NCBI GenBank assembly: GCA_037176705.1
Contig: CM073890.1
Span: 93,548,591 to 93,612,590 of the forward strand
Direction: 5' to 3'
Source: Molossus alvarezi
Lineage: Eukaryota > Chordata > Mammalia > Chiroptera > Molossidae
Length of the DNA stretch: 64,000 nt
Positions 23,743-35,229 of this stretch are shown here, in pieces. Below the pieces are notes generated by a model. That model saw only the letters and a program-made list of their open reading frames with translations, searched no databases and had not been told where the DNA came from. Position 1 is the stretch's first letter; each line of letters opens with the position of its first letter. The position numbers were made by a program, and so were the translations under genes.

Positions 23743-24372
23743 CAGTAATCCCCCTTTGTTCTTGGGGAATACATTACAAGACCGCCAAAGGATGCCTAAA
23801 AACTTGGATAGTACTAAACCCTATATATATTATGTTTTTTTCCTATACATACATACCTATGATAAATTTTAATTAATAAATTAGGCACAGTAAGAGATTA
23901 ACAACTACTAAAAATAAAATAGAACAATTATAACAATAAACTATAAAAATTTATGTGAATGTGGTCTCTCTCAAAATAACTTAATATACTATCATCACTT
24001 TTTCACTTGAAGCATTTTATGGCTTTTCTTTGAATTGCCAGCATTAGTACTCTTGTGCTTTGGACTTATTGTTAAGTAAAATAAGGGTTACTTGAATATA
24101 AGCACTGCAATACCAAGACAGTCCATCTGATAACAGAATTGGTTAAGTTACTAATAAGTGGGTAGCATATATAGTGTGGATATGCTGGACACAGGAATGA
24201 TTCACTCTCTAGGCTGGATGAAGTGGCATAGTATGGGATTTCATCACACTACTCATAATCACATGCTATATAAAACTATGACTTTTTTATTTTTGGAATT
24301 TTCCATTTAATATTTTCAGCCCAAGGTTGACCATGGACAACTGAAACCACAGATGGGGGGCGGGGGTCTACT
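23743..24372. mobile_element. Tigger-like (TcMar) DNA transposon remnant
   Basis: Begins cagtaatccccctttgttct after a TA dinucleotide and ends with ggttgaccatggacaactga and gggggtctactt, whose complement (aagtagacccccgcc) resembles the start, as inverted terminal repeats do. About 630 bp, non-coding. It splits the antisense L1 between gtttgttag and gagtgttcttcaataag. Confidence 0.6.
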
Positions 24373-24476
24373 TGAGTGTTCTTCAATAAGTTGCATTTCT
24401 TGTACGCCATATGTATAGTAGTCATATATTTTTATCCAACATGACAATCTCTGTCTTTTAACAGGAATATTTAGAC

Positions 24477-24650
24477 CAGGCCTGTCAAACTATGATCCAC
24501 AGGCTAAATTCTGCCATGCCTATTCATATTATCTATGGCTGCTTTTAAGCTACAATAGCAGAGTTGAGTGGTTACAACAGAAACTACAGGTCCCGCACAT
24601 CGAGAATATTTACTAACTAGTACTTTATAGAAAAATATCACTGACCCCTG
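24477..24650. mobile_element. Small hAT-like MER element
   Basis: Starts caggcctgtcaaactatgat and ends atatcactgacccctg, with imperfect inverted termini. Contains atctatggctgcttttaagc and agcagagttgagtggttaca, phrases of a common non-autonomous hAT repeat. Flanks atttagac and gtttagaa approximate an 8-bp TSD. Confidence 0.6.
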
Positions 24651-25430
24651 GTTTAGAATATTTACATTTAATTTGATTGTTGATATGGTTAGTTTTAAAT
24701 CATCATACTATGTGTTTTCTATTTGGCCCATCTCATCTTTTCCTTTATTCTTCTGGATTGAATATTTTTTAATTCAATTTGATTTCCTTTGCTTGCTTAT
24801 TAGCTATAACTTTTTGTTTTTCTATTTTTGTGGTTGCTTTAGCATTTATAGAATATATCCTTAACTAAATGCAGTCTATCTATCTTCTAGTAATATATAT
24901 TGCTTCATGTACTATATAAGAATCTTACAATAGTTTGCTTTCGTCTCTCCCTTCCCAGTCACTGTGCCACAGCTGTCATATATTTTGTTTCTACATGTTA
25001 TAAAACACATATTAGATTGTTAATATTTTTGTTTCATTAGTCAATTATATTTTAAAATATTTAAATGATAAAAAAGCACATATTCATCCATATTGTTACC
25101 ATTTCTGCTATTCTACATTACTTCGTATAGATTCATATTCCATCTGGTATAATTTTGCTTCTGACTAAAGAACTTCTTTTAATCCTTCTTATAATGTGTG
25201 TGTGCTGGTTATACATTTTCAGCTTTATATTCTGAAAAAGTCTTTTTCACCCTCATATCTGGAAGATATTTTCACTTTGTACACAATTCTAGACCAGCAA
25301 CTTGCTCCTAACCCAATATTCTTTCAGTACTTTCAATCCTGCTGTCTTTCTGCTTGCATTGTTTCTGATGAAAATCTGCTGCCATCCTCATCTTTGGTCC
25401 TCTCTCTATATGCCTTTTATTCTCTGATTG

Positions 25431-25664
25431 ACTTTCTTTTTTTATCCCCATCCAAGGACACTTTTACATTTATCTTCAGACAGAGTGGGAGGGAGGGAGA
25501 AATATTGACGTGAGAGAGATACATTGATTGGTTGTCATCCGCATGACCCCAACCGGGGCCAGGGACAAAGTGCAACTGAGGTACATACCCTTGGCCAGAA
25601 TCAAACCCAGGACTCCCTGGTCCACAGGCCGACACTCAAACCACTGAGCCAAACAGGCCAGGGC
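25431..25664 (-). mobile_element. Ves SINE
   Basis: Reverse-oriented Ves with head actgagccaaacaggccagg. Perfect 12-bp TSD attctctgattg at 25419-25430 and 25665-25676. Inserted in the old antisense L1. Moderately diverged. Confidence 0.92.
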
Positions 25665-26269
25665 ATTCTCTGATTGCTTTTAAGATTTTATTTTCATCAC
25701 TATTTTTGAGTAATTGGATTATATCCCTTGGAAGGTTTAAAGTTTGTTGACATTTAGAATCTATGTGTTTATTGTTTTCATTAAATTTTAATTTTTTATT
25801 TATTATTTCTCCAAAAACTTTTCTGTTCCCTCTTCTTGCTGCTGTCTTTTTGGGATTACAATTATACATATGTTAGTCTCACAACTCACTGATGCTCTTA
25901 TTCTTGTTTATTTTGAGTTTCTTTTCTATTTTATTCTGTTTGGATGGTTTCTATTGATATGTCTTCCAGTTCACTAAACTTTTCTTCTGGAATGTCTAAT
26001 CTGACATTAATCTCAACCACTGTATTTTCCCTCTCAGACACTGTAGTTTTCACCTCTAGAAGTTCAGTTTAGATCTTTTTTTTTAAATGTCTTAATATCT
26101 CTATTTAACATGGTCATTTTTTTCTCTGGTTTTCAGACATATGGAATATAGTTACCATAATTGTTTTAGTGTCCTTGTCTGCTAAATCTAACATCTGTGC
26201 TGTTCTAAGTCAATTTTTATTCATTGACTTTTCTTACCATGAGTCCTATTCTCTTGTTTTTTGTTTGTT

Positions 26270-26518
26270 TTTGTTAATCCTCACCCGAAGATATTTTTCC
26301 ACTGATTTTTTTTTTTTTAAGAAAGTGGAAAAGAGGGAGGGAGAGAGAGAAACATCGATGTGAGAGAGACAAATTGATTGGTTGCCTCCTGCATGACCCC
26401 AACTCGGGCCAGAAATCAAACATGCAACCCAGGTACATGCCCTCAAAAGGAAATCAAACACATCACCCTTCGGTCTGCAGTCCAATGTTTTAACCACTGA
26501 GCCAAACCAGCTAGGGCA
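26270..26518 (-). mobile_element. Ves SINE, older
   Basis: Reverse-oriented Ves: gttaatcctcacccgaagat at the tail, actgagccaaaccagctagg at the head. An internal T run at about 26308-26319 and several substitutions mark it as older. No clear TSD. Confidence 0.88.
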
Positions 26519-27294
26519 GCATGGCAATTTTTTATTGGATGCCAGACATTGTGAAATTTACCTTGTTAAATGCCAAATAATTTTTTATTCTTATAAATAT
26601 TCTTGAACTCTGTTCTGGGATGCAGTTAACTTCTTGGAATCAGCTGGATATTTTTAGGTCTTCCTTTCAAAATCTTTTAGGCAGGACCAGCTCAGCAATT
26701 TCATCTAGAGCTAATTATTCCCTACTATTGATGCAAGACCCTTCTGAGAACTCTGCTCAGTTTCCTGTGAATTACAGGTTTTCCAGACTGGCTGGCAGAA
26801 TGAGCATTATTACTGGCATTGTGGAATATTTGGCACTCTTCTTTCTAGTCCTTTCAGATGGGTCTCTCCTGGCTCTGAGTGGTTTCCTCACATATATGCA
26901 GTGATTATACATATACTTATGTAGATCTCCATTGTTCTTTCTCTGTACAGCTTTTTTTCTGAGAACACTATCCTGCAAATTCTAGTCACCTTGATCTTTC
27001 TGGACTCTCAGCAAGGTCTCTTCAATGCAGAGAATCTGCCAAACTCCTGGATACCCCCTCGCTGAATCATGACCTTAAATTTCTTTCAAGGTACTAAGTT
27101 AGGGTTATTATAGGACTCACCTTGTTTGTATCCTATCTCCAAGAATTAATGCCCCCATTGCATGATGTCCAGTGTCTTAAAACCATTGTTTTCTATCTTT
27201 TCTTATCTAGTTGTTTTAGGAGGAGGGTAAATCTGTTCTGTTATTCCATCTAAGCCAAATGCAGAGGTTTTGGACTTTGTATTTTGTTGTCTTT

Positions 27295-27362
27295 TTCCTC
27301 TCCCTCCCCTCCCTTTCCTTTTCTCCCCGACCCCTCCCCTTACCCCTCCTTCTCCCTCAGGT
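27295..27362 (+). repeat. Polypyrimidine tract
   Basis: Nearly uninterrupted C/T of about 65 nt ending ccctcag. It looks like a splice acceptor on the + strand, but the gene is on the minus strand and no exon follows. MIR-like sequence (ccttaatttgcacatctgtc) lies just beyond, to about 27560. Confidence 0.7.
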
Positions 27363-27562
27363 TTGTATCAGTTCTCACTTTGTGGCTATATAATCTTGCC
27401 AAATTCCTAGCTTCTCTGAGCCTTAATTTGCACATCTGTCAATGGGAATAATAAGGGTACACTGATTACAATTATAGTTATGGAAAGAATTTAACACAAA
27501 GCCTGGATATAGTAAACACTCTAATAATGGAGACTATTTTTATTATCCAGATTAAGGTTTAA

Positions 27563-30500
27563 ATTAGATGATCTTTGCAGGCTATTTCATATCTAACATT
27601 TTGTGATGTTATTCAGTTTTGAAAATTACACAACATAATTAAAAAATAAAAGCATGCCCTCAATATTCTTTTCAGACATACACTTATGCATAAATGAAAA
27701 TTAATATTTTGTATGTAACTTCATCCCTGTCCAATTTTATTTTATAAATTATCCTTTCCAATTCTATTAATCTTTTTTAACTTAATTAATAGCACACTAA
27801 ATTACATTAGAACTTAGTATGCCATTAAGGCCATTTTAAAGAAGAATTTGAATGTGGGTTTTTTTGTGTTTTTTGTTTTGTTTTTTGCCTCCCTTCAATG
27901 CTGGAATTGACTATTTCCCAAAGTAAACGTTTCCCCCCTGCATTTTCATTATCAATCCAATTGCTCAGCCAGCCAGAAAGTAAGATTTTGTTTGTTTTAA
28001 CCATTTGTATTTAAAAGATCTAGGTGCTATTTAAAATGAGGTCAATAGTGCAATTCTAAAATGTTCCTAAATGTGATATCTTAGTAATAATCTAAGACAA
28101 AACTCAGTACTTGGTTGGATTTTTTTGTTTTATGGCACTACAAAGTGATAGTCAATGAGTGACTCACTTACTGTAAGCAGTCTGGCTATAGGAAGTATTT
28201 TAATCACAGAATTTTCACTGAATAATGACTCCATTGTGCATTTGGAACCAATTTTAAATGTTCAGCATGCACATTAATTTCCATTCTTCACATCAAAGCA
28301 ACACTTCAAATAAACAAAATCCATGACAATTAGTAAACATGCAATTATTTTAAAATGTGCCATCCTTGTTACATAGCAACTTTAGCTTTTATTATGTGCT
28401 TTTTACATACTCTAAAATAATTAAGCAAGGCATAAATTGTTATCTACTTTTTTGAATATTAAAAGCATTAAAGTTATAAATTTTATTCAATATGTATATT
28501 CTACATTTATAAAAGGAACACGTGATTCATACACAAAGACACAGTGACCCAAGAAAGAGATGACAATGTCATATTAACGCTTCTTCTATCTCATGAGAGA
28601 ACTTTAGGGAACTTTTTCTTTATAGTTTCAATAGCTAACACAGCCAAGACATAATTGTCATATCTTGGCTTTATGGTCTGGATCTTGATTTACTGCTAAG
28701 CTAAAAGATATGAATTATTAACAAGAAGTCATGTCCTCCCAACAAAATAAAATATCCATTTATATTACAGAAAATTATACCTGCCAAAATACATCTATGA
28801 TGTAATTAATTTATTAGAAAGATATCATGGTCTTAGTAAGAATTTACAGAATCCTATGCAGGTTTGTTTTCATCATCAAATTAATTTAGCATGAATCAAG
28901 AACATAATACTCTTACATGGTCAGATGCTAACACTAACTTGAGCTACTCTCTGTGTTAGCAGCTCAGGGACAGGGCACAGTGAGCCACAGTACTGGAGTG
29001 GATCATGAAAGCAGTGAGTTCTCCAGTAGACTGCATATGAGAGTCCTTCATGGGGTGTGGCTGAGGAAATGAGAAGCTTCTACACAATCAAAGACAGGAA
29101 AGTTCACTCTCAGTCCAAGAGGAGCTAAGGAGTTAGAGGGAGGGGAAGGATCTGTAAATCTCTATCCATATTACTTTCATCAGTGAAATTTCTGAATCAA
29201 AGATAGGACATTTATAATATGTCTTCATACATATGGCCAAAGTGCCCTCCAAAGGTTGCTATAATTTCCAGTCCCTTAAAGAGTGTGAAAGACTATCTCA
29301 CTAGACCTTCAGCATAGTGCAGAAACCACTCTATCAATAAGATGTGTGAAAAATACTTTCTCATTGGCTTATTTTGCATTTTTTGAATTTTTAGTTAAGT
29401 TGATTATCTTTTGTATTTTTAAACATGAATTGGTAAAAGAGGGGGAAGTGACTAAGAATAGCCAATTGAGTACACTGAGGCTAATACAAATTAGAAAGAA
29501 TTAAAGAAGTGTGAGCTTTAGAGAAGGGGGAAAAAAAGACCATGCTACAAAATAAGATGAGACACTTAGAACAACTTTAGTTCATATTCTCAAATTTAAA
29601 TGTTGCCCATATGAAACTGTTGCTATAGTGATCATTTCTATTACAGCCTGGATGTATGTCCCTGAGGACAAGGGAAGAAGGACTGACTTATAGCGGGCCA
29701 GTACTGGCTGAGTATGGCCAACTGTGTGAAGACTGGAAATGAAAGTGACAAATTTATAATTGACCTGAGCCAGCAACAATACCTAAAAGGTTTTAATCTG
29801 ATGAGTGGCAGAGTGGAGGATTTCAGGCGGGGATGTTAGTTTGAAAGAGGCCACTGCGTGTTGCTTGAGGTTACAAGTTGTAGTCACCAAAGAAAAGAAT
29901 CTAATAATAACCAAAAAGGTGTCAGGACTTCAGTCATGCAATCTGAATTTCTGTAGAGCTCTGGTTCTACGTGCAAATTTAAGTCACAATCAGAAAATCA
30001 AGGCAGAGGTCAATGCTAGGAATAGGTACCACTCGGGGAAGAAAAAGAGTTGGGAAGGCTTCATTGCATTGTGCAGGAGCGGGCCCAGGGATCAATCAAG
30101 AGCATCAGAAGTTTATGACAGGGAGATGGTGGCTGTAGTCCCAGTGACTGGAGCTGTGCATGGCCTGAGAAGGCAGGGGCTAAACATTTATTTTAAATAT
30201 TACATATGTGTAGTCTTTAAAATTAACAAAGTAATACATACTCATTGTTGAAACTTAAAAAAATACAGAGAAGTTAAAAGACAAAAATCAATGCAATGTT
30301 TTTTTATACTCTAAGAGCAAATATTTTCTTTGTAAATAGTGAGCTAAGTACTTATTTAGTCTACACTGCCCAAAGTTCACAATGAAATACTTTCAAGTCA
30401 TTTTCCATTCTCTTCCTAAAAGCAGACAAATTATTAGAATGAAATAATATTACCCTGGGTATTACAGATGTAGTTAAATGCAGATTCTGTCACTTTATGG

Positions 30501-30582
30501 GAAAAAAAGTTTTAAGTATTGAAAAATAAAAATTATGTTTTTATATAAGAACTACAGGCTATCTTTCTTTCTTTCCTTTTTT
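27563..30582. other. Long AT-rich intron segment, no gene
   Basis: About 3 kb of intron. It contains one 148-codon chance frame at 29805-30251 with no family resemblance, and no named repeat or RNA that I can support. If conserved, it would be the largest unique block of the 28.6-kb intron. Confidence 0.3.
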
Positions 30583-30686
30583 TTTGGTTAATCCTCACTG
30601 GAGGATATTTTTCCATTGATTTTTTTTAGATAGAGTGAAAGGGAGGAAAGGAGAGAGAGGGAGGGAAGGAGAGGGAGGGAGGGACG

Positions 30687-30736
<50 letters not shown>

Positions 30737-30871
30737 TCCATGCAGAGAGACACATCGATTGTTCGCCTCCTGCACGACCCTGACCATGGATCAAAGCTGC
30801 AACCCAGCTATGCGCCCTTGACTAAAAATTGAGCCCGTGACCCTTTGGTCAATGGGCCAACAGGCCAGGGC
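30583..30871 (-). mobile_element. Ves SINE with expanded (GA)n
   Basis: Reverse-oriented Ves (tail gttaatcctcactggaggat, head ccaacaggccagggcc). Its internal purine tract has grown into about 20 GA units (30690-30731), making this copy longer than the others. It lies 241 bp beyond the donor of the 31113-31206 exon. Confidence 0.9.
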
Positions 30872-31112
30872 CTAAGGACTATCTTAATCTTACAGAATTT
30901 CAAATTCTGTTCTTACCTTTTTACTCCAATTCTGTTATCTAATATTTTGAAAAAGATATATATCATAACTATTTTTGGTCTAGGAAATTCCAGAAGGAAT
31001 AAGATATGTGCCTGGAAGCAAAGAAATCTATTTGGAATAGTCTTCTGGCAAACAAACAGAACTTTTAAAAGGCAAATAAGACACACGCTGATGAAAGTTA
31101 CATTATCGTTAC

Positions 31113-31206
31113 CTTCTCCTTCCAGTTATCATCATCTAGCAGCTTCTGTCTAAGGGTTTCCTGCAGCTGCTCAATGCTTTTCTGATGTGAAATCAGCATC
31201 AATTCC
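31113..31206 (-). CDS. LEKR1: Internal coding exon 3 of 5 (LEKR1-like coiled-coil protein)
   Basis: A 94-bp exon in an otherwise non-coding region. The acceptor is GGTTTTCAG and the donor AAG|GTAACG. The first G completes the Arg codon (AG|G) begun by the exon at 59.8 kb, and 31 full codons follow, ending in phase 0. The peptide starts ELMLISHQKSIEQLQETLRQ and ends DDDNWKEK, again helical and charged. The exact phase match across a 28.6-kb intron supports direct splicing of these two exons, although an in-phase alternative exon between them cannot be excluded. A Ves SINE in gene-sense orientation (30583-30871) lies 241 bp past the donor. Confidence 0.85.
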
Positions 31207-31939
31207 CTGAAAACCATAAACCAGACAAATGAGTCAAGTCTCACCCCTAATACTCTTACTAAGTTGCACATCTTGGCTCAGAAAATATAATTTCACAACT
31301 TAGTCTGTTTATTCTCTTTAGCTATGTGTGTGTGTGTGTATATGTGTATATATACACACACTGCTACTAGAGATTATTTTAACTGTTAATAGCAATTTAC
31401 AAACACTGCATATAAGGTAAATATTTTCTCAGGCTTAATTTTTGTGTAATAAGTAATGTTATTTTTGCAAGAAATAGTAACAACATATATGGAATCACAG
31501 ATATAATAAATGCTATGCATTAGGGTTCTAAAGTTTATGACAATTCTAACACTAGACCATATTGTTTTTTTTAGAGAAAGTAAAATATATTGCGATATGC
31601 CATAAAATCAACACATTTGTGGTTTCTGCTGGATTTATTTTTCTTTTACTTATCTCAAATACTGATAGGAACAAACCAAATTAAGTAGAGGTGTGGTATG
31701 GTATAGTACAAAACATATTAGAAAATTAAAAAGACAAAAAACATTTTAATATTTTAATCCATATAAATATATCTTAAAGCTTAGTTTGTGATACTCTGGG
31801 TGGAGGTAATGTGGGTGATTCATGAGAACCTTTCACAGGGACACTGAATCAAATCTTTGACTATCATAAGTAGTAGCAAAGCATGCTTGTTGATCAAAGC
31901 TTCTTCCCATTTCTATAATCACCATGATTCTTCTTACTG
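31207..31939. other. Intron, nothing recognised
   Basis: AT-rich, with a short (TG)n/(TA)n patch at about 31326-31360. No exon or repeat family supported. Confidence 0.3.
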
Positions 31940-32390
31940 TCTATGCAGGTGATTCTTCTCCATTGCTTATTCCTCTTTCTAAGCCCTTTGTTTTCCATCA
32001 CCAATCTCTTCCTTTTGGCTCTGATTCCTTGTCTCAAACTTGTGACTCTCCTTTACAACTGCTGTTGGACATCTCTACTCAATGATCCATCAATACCAAA
32101 GATTTCACACATCAGAAAACAAATTCACCATTATCTGCAATCTTGCCTTTCCTCTTGACTTTTGCAAACCTTTCTTTAACAGTCAAAATCTGCTTGAAAC
32201 CTTTCAGTCATCTCTGACTCTTCAATAAGAAGTTCCATGTATTCCACTTCCTCCATGTCAAACTATTTCTTCCCTTCCTTTCCCACTATCAGCAACCTTG
32301 TTAAGCTTCTTGATTCATCTCCCAACTAGAGTATTGTAATAGACTCTCAGTCTATCTCATAGTCTCTATTGGAGTCTCACTCATAATATT
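31940..32390 (+). repeat. L2 LINE fragment
   Basis: Old L2-like text: ttgtgactctcctttacaac, ttcagtcatctctgactctt, gattcatctcccaactagag, tattgtaatagactctcag. Diverged and non-coding. Confidence 0.5.
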
Positions 32391-32759
32391 ATTTCAAAAT
32401 TTTTTAACCCAATAAAAATAGTGCTTACATTTATAGTACAGAAAAATTTAAGGACACAAACATAAAAAGACACATTTAACTTGGTCCATCAGAAGTATAA
32501 ATATCTCTTGAAGGAAACTGATTTAAAAAACAAAACTCTCCAGACTTCTCTTTCCAGAAATGTGTTGGACTAGGTACCTTGACAACTTTCTTACTGAAAA
32601 TAAATAAAATTATTTTTTGTATTATAAAAAATCTTAAAATTCACAAATGAGCTGGACAAAAGTGAGAAAAATAAAGACAACAAAACTCAAGTGAAAGAAT
32701 AGAAAAAGGATATCAGTGGGAAACTACTGTAATCTGAATAAGGTCTGTAGGTTAATCAA

Positions 32760-32905
32760 TTGTATTATACAATATTAATTTCTTAGTTTATACAGAAAAC
32801 TGGTTATGCCATGGTTAAGAGAGAGAGGTTAAAGGGAATCATAACCTCTCTGTACTGTCTTTGTGACTTTTCTATAAATAAAATTATTCCAAACTAAAGG
32901 TTAAA
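32760..32905 (+). repeat. Old L1 3' end fragment
   Basis: Ends with cataacctctctgtactgtc, tttgtgacttttctataaat and aaaattattccaaactaaag, the typical terminus of old L1M elements, followed by an A-rich tail. The upstream limit is unclear. Confidence 0.5.
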
Positions 32906-33799
32906 AAATAAATAAATGAAAGGAAGAACCCCAACAATAAGTAGAACACTGAAGCTTACTCTCGTTTGGAAGGTACTTTCCTAATCTGATGAACTTGAGC
33001 TTTAAAATTTACAGCCATGAAGGATACAGGAATCAGGAGACAAAAAAGAGTCTAAGAGGAAACTCACCTGATTGAAGTTTCATCTCAAAGAGCTGCTTAC
33101 AGTATATGTGTGAAATTCACATTCAGTATATGTCAAATATAAATCATGTCTCCTCTCACAGTACAAAAAGGAGATTACTGGCTTTGAATTGTGATGCTAA
33201 GTAGAGGGGAGAATACAAATATCCCATAAGAATTTGCAAACACAAACCAAACCTAATGCAGATTAATATCCTGAATTCATATTACCTGAGTGGTGTCAAA
33301 AGCTTCATGTTGAGAAAATGACTTAAAGCGGTGCTAAGTTAAACTTGCCTCCAGATGCCTGGTAAAAAAAACACCAATATTTTGGGGAGAAACCTATCTT
33401 AAACTTGGGGCTCAAAGACTTCCTACTGATAGAAAATGAAAAATGGCGGCAGAGTGAATGGAAGCTACACAGATGATCTCCCAGGACCAAACTGGAATTA
33501 TAACAAACATAAAGACAAATCGTCAGGTAAAAGCAACAAAAAAAGCAGTTTGAGAGGACCATATAACCAAAGAAATTAAATCGAACCTGATAGGTCTGTG
33601 GAGGCGCAAGAGGTGGACTGGGAGCCCACAGACAGCAGTGGTCTTAGCTATGAGCAACGCCCTCAGGGTTAAAATCCCAAGATGGCTCCACAGTGCAGAG
33701 GGCCAGGACAGAGAACTAAATTAGCTACAGCCACTCACCTTGGGCTCCGGCAGAGCAAGGGTGGGGACACTAGGGATTTGGAAGGTACTCAGAGATTTT

Positions 33800-33845
33800 G
33801 CTGAGTTGTGGCCACGCAGGACGCTGAGTTGTGGCCACGCAGGAC
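33800..33845 (+). repeat. 23-bp tandem duplication in L1 5' UTR
   Basis: Two exact copies of a 23-bp unit beginning gctgagttgtggccacg (33800-33822 and 33823-33845), followed by ggtggccatcttg, a YY1-type site in reverse orientation. Variable short repeats in L1 5' UTRs mark promoter turnover. Confidence 0.9.
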
Positions 33846-34319
33846 GGTGGCCATCTTGTTCCTTCCCAGAACTCTGGGGAGAAACAGCAGCACCTCTCTT
33901 GGAGATTCAACTCCACCCAGATGGGACAAAGAAATGCCAATCAAGGATAATTGATGACCAGTACCTGCCTCACCCTCAGAAAATCCTCTTACTCTGAACA
34001 CCTGAAAAAGTTTTTCATTCAACTGAGCACCCAAGGCTCTTCAAGTAACTGAGACTAATAACCTACAGGCAAAAAACTATAGGATAATGAAACCATTCCT
34101 GGGCTTTCGAATCTACCCAGGAACGTAATACTTGACAGTGGTGTTTATATGGGTCCTCCCATGCTCATCCAAACCCAGTAGAAGGAGCCACAAACAACAG
34201 AACACCAACACCCACAGGAAAAATTTGGCAGGCTCCAAAACCCAATGAGAGAGCCAAAATGGTGAAACAAAGGAACAAATCCTAAACGAAAGAACAAGAG
34301 ACCTCTACCAAAGATGAGA

Positions 34320-35170
34320 TAAATGAAATGCAGTTAAGCAAGTTATCAGAGGTAGAGTTCAGAACCATGATCTTGAGGAAGCTCAACAGCATGAGTATGA
34401 ACATCAATACCATGAGAAAGATATAGAAACATTCAAAATTAACCAATTAGAAATGAAAAACCACCATGAAAAAGTGAAGAATGACATAGTAGAAATAAAG
34501 AACACATTGAAAGGACTAACCAGCAGAGTAGAGGAAGCTGAAGACCAGATCAGTGAATTAGATGACAAGGTAGAAAAAAATCAACCAATCAGAAAATCAA
34601 AAGGAAAAAACAATTAAAAAATAGGAAGACTGTTTAAGAGAACTGTGGAACAACTAGAAACATAACAACATTCACATCATAGGAGTCCCCCAAAAAGAAG
34701 AAAATGAGCAAGGGTTAGAGAATATATTTAAAGAAATAGTGACAGAAAACTTCCCTAATTTGGTGAAAGAAGAAGGCATTCAAGTTCAAAAAGCACAGAG
34801 AGCCCCAAGTAAGAAGAACCCAATTAGGCCCACACCAAGACACATAGTAATCAAAATGCCAAAAATTAAAGACAAAGAGAGAATCCTACAGGCAGCAAGA
34901 GATAAGCAACAGGTTACCTACAAAGGAAACCTCATAAAGCTCTCAGCTGACTTCTCAACAGAAACACTACAGGCCAAAAGGGAATTACATGAAGTAATCA
35001 AGATCATGAAAAACAAGGATCTGAATCAAAGACTACTCTATCCAGCAAAGCTATTATTCGAAATAGAAGGTCAAATAAAGACCTTCCAGACCAAAAAAAA
35101 AAAAAAAAAAAAAAAGGCTAAGGGAATACATTAGCACCAAACCAGCAATGCAAGAAATGTTAAAGGACTG
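34320..35170 (+). pseudogene. Decayed L1 ORF1 of copy B
   Basis: Encodes remnants of the L1 RNA-binding chaperone. The coiled-coil part (34320-34620) is frame-broken. The best surviving block, 34739-35134, includes TENFPNLVKEEG, then the C-terminal domain with IKLSADFSTETLQAKREL and LYPAKLLFEIE. An A run at about 35090-35115 near the 3' end has likely expanded and shifted the frame. Confidence 0.75.
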
Positions 35171-35229
35171 CTGTAATTAGCAGGAGAAATGGGAAGAAAA
35201 ATAGAACCACACTAAACAAAAATGGCAAT

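Larger units (their letters stand above)
23521..27270 (-). repeat. Old antisense L1 (ORF2 start, ORF1, 5' UTR side)
   Basis: Antisense L1 phrases in order: ttgttgtcagagaaaatact, atgccccatgtgcacttgag, aatatttagacca, then tctatttggcccatctcatc, gatgaaaatctgctgccatc, cttccagttcactaaacttt. Increasing coordinates move toward the L1 5' end. It is interrupted by a Tigger-like element, a hAT-like element and two Ves SINEs, and no ORF survives. The right boundary is approximate. Confidence 0.65.

Noticed and set aside
27295..27365. Polypyrimidine tract plus CAG as a + strand splice acceptor
   Set aside because: The only gene seen is on the minus strand, and no coding sequence or donor follows.
29805..30251. 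148-codon open frame on the + strand
   Set aside because: No recognisable domain, no splice or promoter context, opposite strand to the gene and uneven composition; about what chance gives in 64 kb.
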